Assembly (NCBI RefSeq): GCF_949987535.1
Contig: NC_080081.1
Location: 34,450,428 to 34,514,427 of the forward strand
Reading direction: 5' to 3'
DNA: 64,000 nt
From: Balaenoptera acutorostrata
Taxonomy: Eukaryota > Chordata > Mammalia > Artiodactyla > Balaenopteridae
Below, piece after piece: positions 47,485-58,917 of this stretch (position 1 is its first letter; the number at the start of each line of letters is the position of its first letter). A program made the position numbers and the translations under genes. The notes beneath the pieces are model-generated. The model saw only the letters and a list, made by a program, of their open reading frames with translations. It had not been told where the DNA came from and made no database searches.

Positions 47485-48659
47485 GAAAGCCATACCTCGC
47501 CAAAATTGCATGACACTTTCAGAGGTCTTTACAATATCTCTAAGTTACAAAAGTTTAGATGACTAAATAGTCTTATAAATCTCAACCACTCAAAAGCTTA
47601 TAAAGCCCTCAAGCTCTCTTGCCAAACCCCAAAGCTGGTGTGGACTCTGGATTGCGACGTTCATACAAGTTCAGATATAGTTGAGTTTAAAGTTCAAATA
47701 TCATTACCCCCTCCCTAAATTGGCTGATGTAAAAAGAAAACAAAACATGATGTTACATGATATGTTTGTAAATCATAGTTTTAGTCTAGCCACACCTCTG
47801 TTTTCTACTAGCCCACTTATACTTCAAGTGATGGTATGTGCAGATTAGGTTTATGACACTTTCAAATAAAATTCAGTTTACATATATTTTCCTCTCATAC
47901 GTAGAAGGAAAACCTTGGGTCTTTGTCATTTAGACACAGGGAGACAAAGTAAAATGTGTGGAAGTGAGGGGTCTTCATGACCTCTCCAAATACCACAGCT
48001 CTGTGTTTGAGTGGGTGGGATCCACATCCAGGAGACCACAGAACCCATAACTGAGTGAATTCCTGCTGCAGGCACCCCTCAGCTGATCTTCCCCAATCTT
48101 CCTGACCCATCCCTACACATGGATCCAGTGCTCTGGGATTCTTTTACATCAGTGTTGCCTCTTCCCTACAAAATATTTTCTTTCCTTGTGGTCTTCAAAA
48201 GTTTTTTCTCAAATAGATCTAAGGAGGGAACATTTTGAAGGAGTGACAACTTCTCTGCTAATATCTTTCTGAAGCCATATGGGCTTCATTTTGTCAAAAA
48301 AAAAAAAAAAGGAATTCAGTTCGCTTTTCTTAATTGCCTTCTCTCAAAAAAAAAGACAAAGAAGAAATGCAGAAACATTTATTTCTTTCCTTTTTAGAAT
48401 CAGTAGGAGATATTTAAGTATAAAAACAAAGTAATTCAGTGTTAGCTTTCCTGTTTAACTTAACCAAATACATTAAAATGAGAATAAACAAAATGAGAGA
48501 AGAAGTGGATTCAATTGAACCTAACAGGCTGGATACCACACCTTCTCTAACATTTTAATATTTCAGTTAGTGGAAAGTGTCACTTTGAGAAGCTAAATTG
48601 ATCCAGATCTATCATTTGAAAAAGTTCCTCTTCTATCATAACAAAAAAAATTTAGCTCG

Positions 48660-48821
48660 TTCTAAATCTAACTAGCATTTACTTGATTTTTAAATATCAT
48701 TTGCTATTTGGCAAAAATGAATATAAGTTTTACTTATCTATAGCAGCTTTTTGGTAAGAGTGGAGATTGCAACTTATTTTATCAGAACTTAGTATTAAAA
48801 CATTTTCTTAGCTTAACTTTT
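48660..48821 (+). repeat. Copy B of a diverged local sequence pair
   Basis: TTCTAAATCTAACTAGCATT, AAGTTTTACTTATCTATAGC and CATTTTCTTAGCTTAACTT match copy A in the same order and orientation. It is either an old tandem duplication or a second copy of an interspersed repeat I do not recognise. Confidence 0.7.
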
Positions 48822-51800
48822 CCTCCTACTTCCCACATTAAAGAAAAATAGCAAAGCGCACTTCTTTTTTATGTTTATGTAAACCCCAGGCATTTCAACT
48901 AATGCTTACTTTTGACAATATCTAACATGTTGGAGTCAAATTATTTTACTATTGGGGAGAACAATATGCCCATTTTAAAAATGAATTGTTGCCTTGTTGT
49001 TTGTATTCAAGAGCGATGGTATACATTTAGAAGAAATAAATATTCTCTCCTTTTGTCAATAAGAGATCCACTTCATTTATTCCTATTTAGTTGTCTTCTT
49101 TTTGTTGGGATTTAGACTAATGAGAAAATCTCCGAAAGATTCTTGACTGTCTAAACACCAAGCACGCAAATGCTTCTCAATAGAAATAACACAAGAAATG
49201 CGTTCAAAGACAATACGTCGCCTGAGAAATTCTTGTGTGCTGACAGCTCTCCAACAGTGTTGTCACAGCAGGAAGACATCAGTTGAAGAAACAGATAGTG
49301 ACCTCAAAAAAAGTCTGGTCAGCAGTGTGGACAGGGTTTCACAAGATTATAAATCACCCCAGGGTCACTCTGTTCCCACCATAAAGAAAGCATGGTCGTT
49401 TTATCGTAATCTAATAAGAGATGGGAGCAAAGGACAGCTCCAGTGTGTGTTTGCAAAAAAAAAAAAAATTCTTGATTACAGTTTCAAAACTATACAGTTT
49501 CCCTGCTATTGAAGTGCAGATTATAGGGGTTAAGGCCATGTTAGTATTGGATTACCTTTTATAGCTGTATGTTATCCTCTGCTTCATGAATCAGAAAGTA
49601 CTTAAATTAAAGTGAACATTTGGGAGTAATCCCAGTATGGAGCATGGTGATAGAAAATTAATCATGATTTGGTGATAGATTATTAAGCCTTTCATTGGAA
49701 GGGGGGTCTTTCGCAGAATTAGAGAAGTAACTCTCGAGTGGGTATCTATATTAATATGGAAAAGTACCCATGTATACAACAAGTTACGTTAGGATTGGTT
49801 TCATGCGGAAATGATTTAATAGAAGAAAACATGCTTTTATATAAAACTGTGTAAAAGAGATACAAACATTAAGTCTGGAATGAATTACTAGCAGATTTGA
49901 CTGTTTCTTGTATTCTTAATCTTTTTTATAATACTAACTTGTATTTGTTAGTTTACATATTTATTTTTATATGCTGTTTAACTAAGTGGGTACTAAATAT
50001 TTTAAATAACCTATTCTGACACGAGTGAAGCTAACAGTTTCATCTTTAAAATATTTAGGAATCAGAAAATCACTCTAATTAGTTTAAGGGTTACTGAGGA
50101 AATGGTAGCCAAAAATTTGAAGTAAAACTCTAGCTTTGGTGACATTTAAAAATGAAACATGCCTCTTTATTTGCCCTAGCAATACTTCATGTGGTGGTGA
50201 AAAGAAGGCTTTAACTTTATTCAGTCATTTTATCATTGTACTTAAGCTTCGTCTTCAGCACTATTTGATCTATATACATTTCTGGGACCATAATCAGACG
50301 TCCTACCAGTTAAATGGATTTTATTCCCTAACTTATCGCCTTCGCTTTGTCAGTTTTTTCCTCTGGAACCATGCTGACATCTAGAGATAAGTCCTATCAG
50401 TCTTAGGCTATTGACTGAATTTTGATTGTGAAGAAGCCATCACTTAGAGAAAAACAGAGTGAGGTGTTATTGCCGAGGATATATTTTATGTTACGGGTCT
50501 AAAACACAAAGGTAAATAAGATGGAGTCTGTAGCTCTTCATTTTTTATTAGGCATGAGATGGACTTTGCAGGCTATGTTCATTGTCTGTTTTCCTTTTCC
50601 CTGTAGAAGTCACAGACCCCGTGGTTTTCCTGTCATTTACTTTCTTGAGCAGAGATGAATGTGAAAGGGAATACAGACTCTCGAAGGATATTAGACTGGT
50701 CGGTTAAACATAGTGGGTCTTTAATTCATCTCAGTTTATTTTCTAGTTGTCAATTTCTCTTTTTTTCTTCCTCATTTATATATGCTTAAGTAGGTGAGGG
50801 GGCAGATTTCAACCGTGTCTCTTTGTCTAATAATGTCTCCAGTGCTGCTGAAAAGTGCTCTTCCATGAACTGGAAACTGGAAATGATCAATATCTAGACA
50901 GGTTTCTTTCCTTTTCAAATATAGAAAACACTACTTTTGTGACTTTCACAGGCTCCTTTGGCCCAAAGAACAAAAGCTCTGAATGTCATTGCAAATTCAA
51001 GCCAAACATCACCAGGACAATGGTAACCAAATCCTTATTCTAACTTATTCTGACTTTTACTCTGTCTCCCAATGACTGCAATAAGAATTTTGCGTATAGA
51101 AATAAGATATATTTGATCTCAATATCTCAGACCTCTTCTGAATCTGTAATGTTGCAGAGTTTCTTACTCTTATTTTCTTTTCAGTATTTATTATAGTAAC
51201 AATGTAAATGAATATATCCACTTAAAATATATGGTGATTTTAGGAGAGTAAGCTATTTGATTTCCTATTTTAGAAGACATATCATCGATCATTCATAGCA
51301 GAAATACTTCTCTATTTCTACACTCTCCCTAGCTAAAGCTTATAAATTAATTCACAGCAACCCCCACTGAACACTGAAATTTCTCATATAACTAAGACTT
51401 GCACATAGTCATCTCTTTTACATATGTATTTTTTCTTGGTAATCTTTATTGCTAGACGGTCTCAAATAGAATGTAAGTGCAAATGCCAACATGTATTTTT
51501 GTTAGTGGCACTGAATAGACTGGTTAAGGTTGAAAAACAAATGTACTTACTTTGATTTATCACTTGTGACATTAGCATGTACCATACTGCTCTCTGGGAA
51601 ACAAAATGGTTGCACCTGAGGACAGTGATATAAACACTACTTTGATTATTTGAAACAAACCATTAGGCTTTGATGAAAGAACTATTACCATGGTGGATCC
51701 TGTACAGGGAGAGAGTGCTTGCATATAATGGATGAGCAGTCTGCAATTACTTGTTTAGAATTTAAAGAAGTCAGAGCTTAGTTTTTAGGAGGGAATAGAC

Positions 51801-52154
51801 ATATAAAGTGAATTGAGTTTTATATGAATTTATTTGGTAGAATTTTTACAGCTAGTACATCCTCAGTTGCAGTAACTTTATCTGTAAAATCAAATTCATT
51901 CAAATTAGATAAACTTATTCTGGTGCCAAATTAGTTGTGATTTTAAATGAAGTCTAAAATTATTCTATTACATCTTTCAAAAAGAATTTCCCACATGGAA
52001 TTTTGTTAATTTCCATCTAGAGACCGAAAGATGTTTTCTTTTACTTACACTTTTAAATGAACGTACACACACATACACAAACATACACAAAATTAAACCT
52101 AGTTATGAATTGAATTTATCCTATATGATTTGTAGCGACTTTACATAATTAAAA

Positions 52155-52190
52155 CATATAGATATATAGATAGATATAGATAGATATACA
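52155..52190. repeat. GATA/TA-type microsatellite
   Basis: Interrupted ATAGATATATAGATAGATAT units. Confidence 0.85.
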
Positions 52191-54504
52191 CCCCCAACTA
52201 CCTATCTACTAAAATTCCCCACTACATGGAAATTTTATTTCAAAGTCATAAGTTAAGCTAAAATATTTAAGTTCCTGAGAAGGGTAACTCTTCTAACTTT
52301 CTAACATTAGTACATTAGTGTGGATTAAATGTCAGATTAGACAATTTTATCTAATATTGAAAACAGAATTCAGGGAATAAGATTTAAGTAAGTTTATGTG
52401 GGAGGGGAGTATGGAAGATGAGAGGGCAGGAGGGGGCAAGTGGATACAAGAACATCAGCAACAGCTTTAATGAGTGGAGGGTTCGGGAACCCAGAGGCAA
52501 GCCGAAAGACTGCAGGTCTTAGACACTGGAGCGTGCAGGACAGAAGTGAGGGAGAATGGGCCATTCAAGGATGAGCCACCGCAAGCTAAGGACTGTCTGA
52601 CTGAGAGGGCAGGACAGAACCACAGGAGGACCACACAATGAAGAATAACCCAGTCTTTTCCCCAATCTTGCATGAGCCTGCTCTAAAACCTCATAACCTA
52701 CTTCTGTGAACCGTGATGAGTATTTCCCACCGTGTGTCTTATTTAAATAATTTGCTTTTGTAGATGCACATTAGGCTGATGCTGATGTTTTATGGTTGAA
52801 TGTACGAATTGATGCTATACACCTTGGTTTGTAGTACAAAAAGTACAAAAGTTTAAAAAAGATGTTTTAACACATTATTTTGATTAATCTGCATTCCATT
52901 TGGAGATAGACGGCGCAGGTATGATTAGCTTCATATACCCAGGAGGAAATGTGGGTTTCACAGGGAGCGAAAGAACTTGCTTAAGGTCAAGGATAGTAAG
53001 CTGCAGAGAGAGAAGCAGAACCTGGATTTTATCTTTTGGTCTAGTGTGCCTTCTGTTAACTTGTGATGCAGCTTTCCACTTTTGAAAGATTGTGGTTTCC
53101 TGATTCAGAGGCTTTAAGTCTTCATCAGAAGAGTTTAACACAGAAAACAATGCCAGAAAAATTTTCCCTATGTGATTTTATTTGCAGTGTATTTCTGTCT
53201 TCTTTATGAGTAAATTTTGTTTGCAGAGGAGAGGAAGGATGGCTTCTGCTTTATGGCATTAAAGATAACCAACTTGTGTTGCAGTTATGGGCACAGCACC
53301 TGAATTTACATGCCTATATTGCAGAATTCGTTTTTTCTCAACTCAGTTAAACAAAAGCTATCAGAAGAATTATAAATTTACCAAATAAACTCAGGTGACT
53401 ATTAAATGATTTTATGAGATTAATGGCACCGTTCTTTGTTGCTCTCCAGTCCACAGTGCAATCGCTGTAAAATTCAGTTGCTAATTTTCCAAAAAAAGAA
53501 GCAGAGACAATTGCCATGAAAAAGGATTTGCTATTTAATTGGTGCCTTAAAATCAGGGAAGTTGGAAACCTTAATCAGCTATATATTTATGACTTTTTTC
53601 TCTATTCTTTTCCGTCTACTTCAACTGGCATGCAAGTCTGAAGTTTTATATCAGTGACATAAATTAAATTGTAAATGTTAAAAGGGCACTGTCCCATTGA
53701 AGGTGAATCCAATGTTTTTATAAACTGAATAAGGAACGCTCTATCAATGACCTTATTCTTCTGAAGTACGTTGACAATCCTTTGATGTAGTCATCACTCC
53801 TTTGCTCTCAGCTTCATTCTTTGCGCCTGCTGGCGCTTCTGCTATTATGGAATCATTTCCTGGTTGAATGAATGTTTTCTCAAGTTTGGAACTTAGTACA
53901 CAACCCAAGGATGCCTTACCAATTAAGCCGCACATTTATTTTGTTTTTAACTAGCCTGGCATTGAAGGCTGTATTCTCCAAATTAATGAAGCCCATGTTG
54001 TAATGATTCGTTTTAGGTTCCTGCAGCCAATGTGTTATAAGAGGAGGTGATCTAGTTTGTAAGGGCCCTGTAAGTCTATAGGCTCCAGATCCAGCCTTGC
54101 CTACATCCCTGAGACCGTGATTAGAACATAACCTCCATAGATACTGGTAAGTTGGAACTGTTCAAGCTGTTTAGAGGCATAAAAGTGGATTTGTGCTCTG
54201 GAGTTTGGAATCTAAGCCTGCACCAACTTTTTTCTCTTCTGCTCTATTTCTTTATTTTCAATCAAAAATCATTTCAAATTTAGATGATAAAAGTGGGCCT
54301 AGCATATTAGAACCCATTATCAAGATGATAATAATCCCATTCTCTTGGATGGTCTTAATCACTGTCCTAGTGGAATTTGAGTGTCCTATGGGAACTCTCT
54401 ATGGATTTAATTAGAAAGCATTCGGAAGACTTAGGTTCAGGGTTTGTGATGCTTCCCTATTCCAACCTATGGTTAATGAGAATCCAAGCAATCAGCCCTA
54501 GCTG

Positions 54505-54672
54505 AGTAGTCAACAAACATTCTATGAGGGTCTTCTTGGTTAGGCACTCTTCTAGGTGCTGGAGATAAAATGGTAAATAAAGCACTAGTTTCTGTCCTCA
54601 AGGGTCTAGCACAGAATATAGTTATAGATGTATAAACATGTAGGTAAACTAGGCATAATTGTATATAGTAAA
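54505..54672 (-). mobile_element. L2 LINE 3' end, reverse, left part
   Basis: GGCACTCTTCTAGGTGCTGG, GTCCTCAAGGGTCTAGCA and the preceding CAACAAACATTCTATGAG match the reversed L2 3' end. It appears to be interrupted by an L1 fragment and to resume after it. Confidence 0.55.
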
Positions 54673-54689
54673 CCATATTTTATTTTTGT

Positions 54690-54930
54690 TTTTAACAGCT
54701 TTATTGAGGTCAATTAATATAAAATCTACGCATATGTAATGCACACAATTTGTTGTAAAGTTTCAATTATGCAAGATGAATTTGTTCTACAGATATGCCC
54801 TACAGCATAGCTCCTATAGTTAATAATGTTCTATTGTGCTCTGCAAATTTGTTAAGAGAGTAGATCTCATGTTAAGTGTTCTAACCTTACTTTATTTTAC
54901 TTGCACCTTCATGCACACACAATTACAGGT
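54690..54930. mobile_element. Old L1 (L1M-type) fragment
   Basis: TTAACAGCTTTATTGAGGTC, ATAATGTTCTATTGTGCTCT and TTTGTTAAGAGAGTAGATCT are typical of ancient L1M 3' sequence. The block seems to sit inside an L2 copy. Confidence 0.5.
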
Positions 54931-54934
54931 TGTT

Positions 54935-55115
54935 ACGGTAGCAGAGGAAAGGTGCCCAGAGAAGTCTCTATGGGATGGCATGGACAAGTGTGGAAATGGG
55001 AAGGCAGGCAGGTTATATATGCTTCTGGCTGAGGTGATATCTCAACTGAGTTTCAGAGGAGGACTAAAGGGAGGGAAAGCATCTGGGCACATGAGATGGC
55101 ATGAGCACAAGCTTG
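54935..55115 (-). mobile_element. L2 LINE fragment, reverse, right part
   Basis: GAGGTGATATCTCAACTGAG and GGGAGGGAAAGCATCTGGGC resemble the reversed L2 segment that follows the part at 54505 in intact copies. The assignment is tentative. Confidence 0.4.
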
Positions 55116-55732
55116 CAGATAAGAAACAGTTTGTATAGCTTACAAAACTGCAAACATTTTCAGGTAGAGGAGAAGGAGAAAATTCTTGAAAGATAGGAAA
55201 GGTCCAGATTAAAGGAAGTTTCTTTCATTTTTTTCCCTGGACTGATTTAATTTAGAATCATTTAAAAAAAAACAAAACCAAACCTAAAACTAGTGTTTAT
55301 CTAGAAAAGCAGTATACCATACACAATCAAGGTCAGGAAAGGAAATAATCAAGTTGACAAATATGCTTTGTATTGATATGTATATACTACATGCAATATT
55401 ATTTTGTTGCTATAAAAAAGTTTCTTTTCATATTAAGCAGTCAAATTGACATTTCAATACACGTTTTAGCTTCTAGTTTTTAAGATGCAGAATGTGGGAT
55501 CTAGACGGATATGCCAAAGGCAGTGGACTCAGGGTGTTAATTCTTTCCATCGCTTTAGTTTTACATGTGCATGAATGCAGCTGTTTGTGCTGTTGCCAGA
55601 TGTTAGACCAGGGGCTCCAAGAAGCTTTTCCATACATCAGTTGTTTCCCAGAGGTAAAGTATTATAACACATAACAACATTCTTGAAATATAAAGGCAAG
55701 TTGTCTTTATTTTTAGGTGTCAATCAGAAATA

Positions 55733-56235
55733 TATTGAATAAATATGTGTCCACACAAAAACTTGTACACAAGTGTTCATAACAGTCCAAACAAAGAAAC
55801 AACCCAAATGTCCATCAACTGATGAATAGCTAAATAAAATGTGGCATATCCATACAATGGAATATTATTCAGCATTAAAAGGAAATGAAGTGCAGATGCA
55901 TGCTACAATATGGATAAACCTTGAAAACATTATGCTAAGTGAAAGAAGCCAGTCACAAAAGACCACATGCTATACGATTCCATTTGTAGAAATTGACTAG
56001 AATAGGCAAAATTACAGGGACTTAAAGTAGATTAGTGGTTGCCTAGGGCTACAGGGTAGAGTGGAGAGTGACTGCTAATGGGTATGGGATTTCTTTTAGG
56101 GGGATAAACATATTCTAAAATTAGATTGTGGTGAGGCTGCACATCTCTGTAAATACACTAAAATCATTGAATTGCGCACTTTGAATGGATGAATGTATAA
56201 TATGTGAATTATTCCTCCATAAAGCTATGAAAAAA
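55733..56235 (+). mobile_element. L1 3' end, forward, old subfamily
   Basis: AACCCAAATGTCCATCAACT, CATACAATGGAATATTATTC, TGAAAACATTATGCTAAGTG and GAATTGCGCACTTTGAATGG are the C-terminal ORF2 region and 3' UTR of an older L1, ending in an A-rich stretch. It has frameshifts and is dead. Confidence 0.88.
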
Positions 56236-57151
56236 AGAGTGATATATTGAAAGCTTGGATAAGGAGGTGAGATAAATAATGCAAAAGTATCAACTATGCA
56301 AATGTTTCTTCTTTATAATGTTCTTAAATAAAATATAGAGACTAAATTAGTAAATAAAAGAACAAACTAAATGTGAAACACATAATTAGTAACACTATTA
56401 AGGGCATCTTTTTCATTGTTTCATTAAAATTTTTTTAACCTTTAATCCATCAATTTGGGTGAGATATGAAAATTAATAAATTAATAGCTCTCTTACCTCC
56501 CAAGCCAATCAGTGATGCATCTCCCATTTCTCCTCCTGTGAGAGTCTCCTTAATTTAAGGCTTGATTATTTGGAACATTCTTTGAATTTAATAGTATGTT
56601 TTCCTTCAATTATTAAAATAAATTTTAAGCAACAGTGTTAAAATTCCCATGTTTACAAATGTATAAAATAGTGATAACTTCAGCCCTATATTGGTGAAGG
56701 AAATGAATGTTTTTGGACAGAGCTTCTACTTTATTGACTTTATGATAGGCAAAACACATGCATTTTAGGGCAAATTCCCCCATTGTGTAAACTACTCCCT
56801 GGGAGTAGGTAAGAAATTATATTAACTCTTTTGATGAAGTAGTAATTGAAATAATACCCTAGTGACTTAGGGTCATCTTCTAAAGTTGCTAAAGAAACTA
56901 AATGGAGAATTGTAGTTCAGCTAAAAGCTGAACTCTAGTTGCAGACCTAGAAAATACTAAATAAAAATCAAGTTGGCCATGGCTTAGCTTGCCCCATTGG
57001 TTCTTTTCTTCCCTCTCTCTTTCTCTCCCCATCTCCCATGATCCCTCACCCTCTCACTCTCCCATTTATTTATTTCTTATTCCTTATGAACATATTCACT
57101 GAGCCCCTGCCACATGCTGGGCACACATTACTCTTACTACAGCAGGAGTTT

Positions 57152-57201
57152 CACTTCTCATTACTTAGCCTATTTTTTTTTTCCACTTCTCATTACTTAG
57201 C
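57152..57201. repeat. 32-base spaced direct repeat
   Basis: CACTTCTCATTACTTAGC occurs at 57152-57169 and again at 57184-57201, separated by a T-run. It is a short tandem duplication. Confidence 0.85.
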
Positions 57202-57393
57202 ATATTTTTGTTGCTTTCCTGACATTCAGCTATCGATTGTTTGTTCAGAGTATTAGGAAAAGTTCCTCTTCTCTTTCCCAAATTGTAGTATGTCAACTTG
57301 TTATAGGAAATCGTTAGCATCATTTTACTCCTTCACTTTCTAAGTAATTGTTTGATCTTAGGTATACCTTTCTGAGTCCCAGCTGACTCATCT

Positions 57394-57422
57394 TAGTAAT
57401 AATAGTAATAATAATAATAATA
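57394..57422. repeat. (TAA)n microsatellite
   Basis: Interrupted TAA/TAG units. Confidence 0.85.
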
Positions 57423-58893
57423 TACAATGTTCATGGTTATTATGCAGATAAAGCTTAATGACCATGTGTCTTTATTTTTAAATCTTGGCTGATTGTAGAC
57501 AGTAAATGACAACTCTTTATTGAAGACTCTATATACATAATACCACACTAGGTAATAACAGTTTCACAGAAGAAATGGATTACAGTCTCAGATCAATTTT
57601 TAGAAACTTACATTTCTTTTTCTTATTTAGAATAATATAATTTTATTACTTCTTTTATTACATGGCACGTGGCAACAGGTTGAAGGGATTTTGAGCTAAC
57701 GGAAAAAAATTAGTGCTATTTCTCTTCGATATCCAATGAAAAATTGGAATTTACAAAGCAAATTTTGGCAAGTTTTGGTTATAATTCCTGGCAAATAATT
57801 ATCCTTCTATTTTGAGTGGGGGAAATGTATTTCAATAATTGTACATAATATTTTTTTTTTGCAGAAAGCATCAGCCTTCAGATGAAAAACATTTTAAACT
57901 AGTATCATTTATCCTCCATTTGTTGATGAATTTGAAACAATTTCATATGATTTGCACAGTGATTATCCTATAACTATGTTGGCATAGCAAGCATTTTGGT
58001 TTTTTCAAGTTTATAATAACTTAGCTTGAATGCCTTTTTAAAAACAATCAAGATACAGATAAGTTTCATCTACAATCGCTTTCTTATAGCTCTAAGTTTA
58101 ATGCTACCTTTGGCTATTTGTGATATAATACGTTAAATGACTTTCTCAGCTGTTCCATATTTTAGATACAAATTTAACATTCAGGAGTATTTCATTATAT
58201 GACGGTTTTGATTCTAATACCAAAATAAAAGAAAATGCATTTCTCAGCATATCAGTGAAAAAGTTTAAATAAGTTAATCACATGTCTTTATGAGGCCTTA
58301 TTTCATAGCTTGATAGCTTTCTAAAGTTCCATTGTCACTTTTTAGTATCATTATGTGCATGCATCTAGAAACGGGAGGTTTAGCTAAGAGATGAGGCCCT
58401 TTTAATTTCTGATTTGAACACATTGACCCTTTCCTTTGTCTTAATAAGTAGAATAACTCTGATTGCTGGATTTTTTTAAATGGAAACATGGGATTGAATA
58501 ATTTTGCTGTCTTATCTTTATAACCTGAAAAAAAGGGCATTTTGAGGCAAGTGATGCTTTTGTCTACTATGTTTGTGTACAGAATAGGGAAAAAAATCCA
58601 TTTCTTGAATATTTTGTTTTTCTTATTTATAAAGTTAATGATACTCTGCAGAAAATTACGAGTCAAAACATGCCACCGCCTTTGTGGAGGTAACTGTGTT
58701 ATTATCTATGATATAGTCCCACAAAGGTATATTTCTATGTAGATTGTTTTGTAACTATAAAACTATAGGTTCAAATATGTAAAAATGTATTTATTCTTTA
58801 TGCATAATATATTATTTTCAAATTATGATTTGGCTTCTTTTCTCTTTTATAGAACTATCAAATTATTAACAGTGAAAATAAGTTTTTGTTTTG

Positions 58894-58917
58894 TTTAATT
58901 AATTAATTAATTAATTT
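58894..58917. repeat. (TTAA)n simple repeat
   Basis: Five or more TTAA units in a row form a self-complementary tract. Confidence 0.9.

Larger units (their letters stand above)
46513..54500. other. Intron 1 sequence, mostly unassigned
   Basis: Nearly 8 kb without a gene I can support. It contains the diverged sequence pair at 47.3/48.7 kb and a GATA-type microsatellite, both listed separately. The intervals 53250-53960 and 49190-49510 look like non-repetitive sequence that could be conserved, but this is not testable here. Confidence 0.5.

Noticed and set aside
49198..49512. 104-codon plus-strand frame starting with ATG
   Set aside because: No recognisable domain, and it ends through a poly-A-like run. 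Chance is the simplest reading without conservation data.
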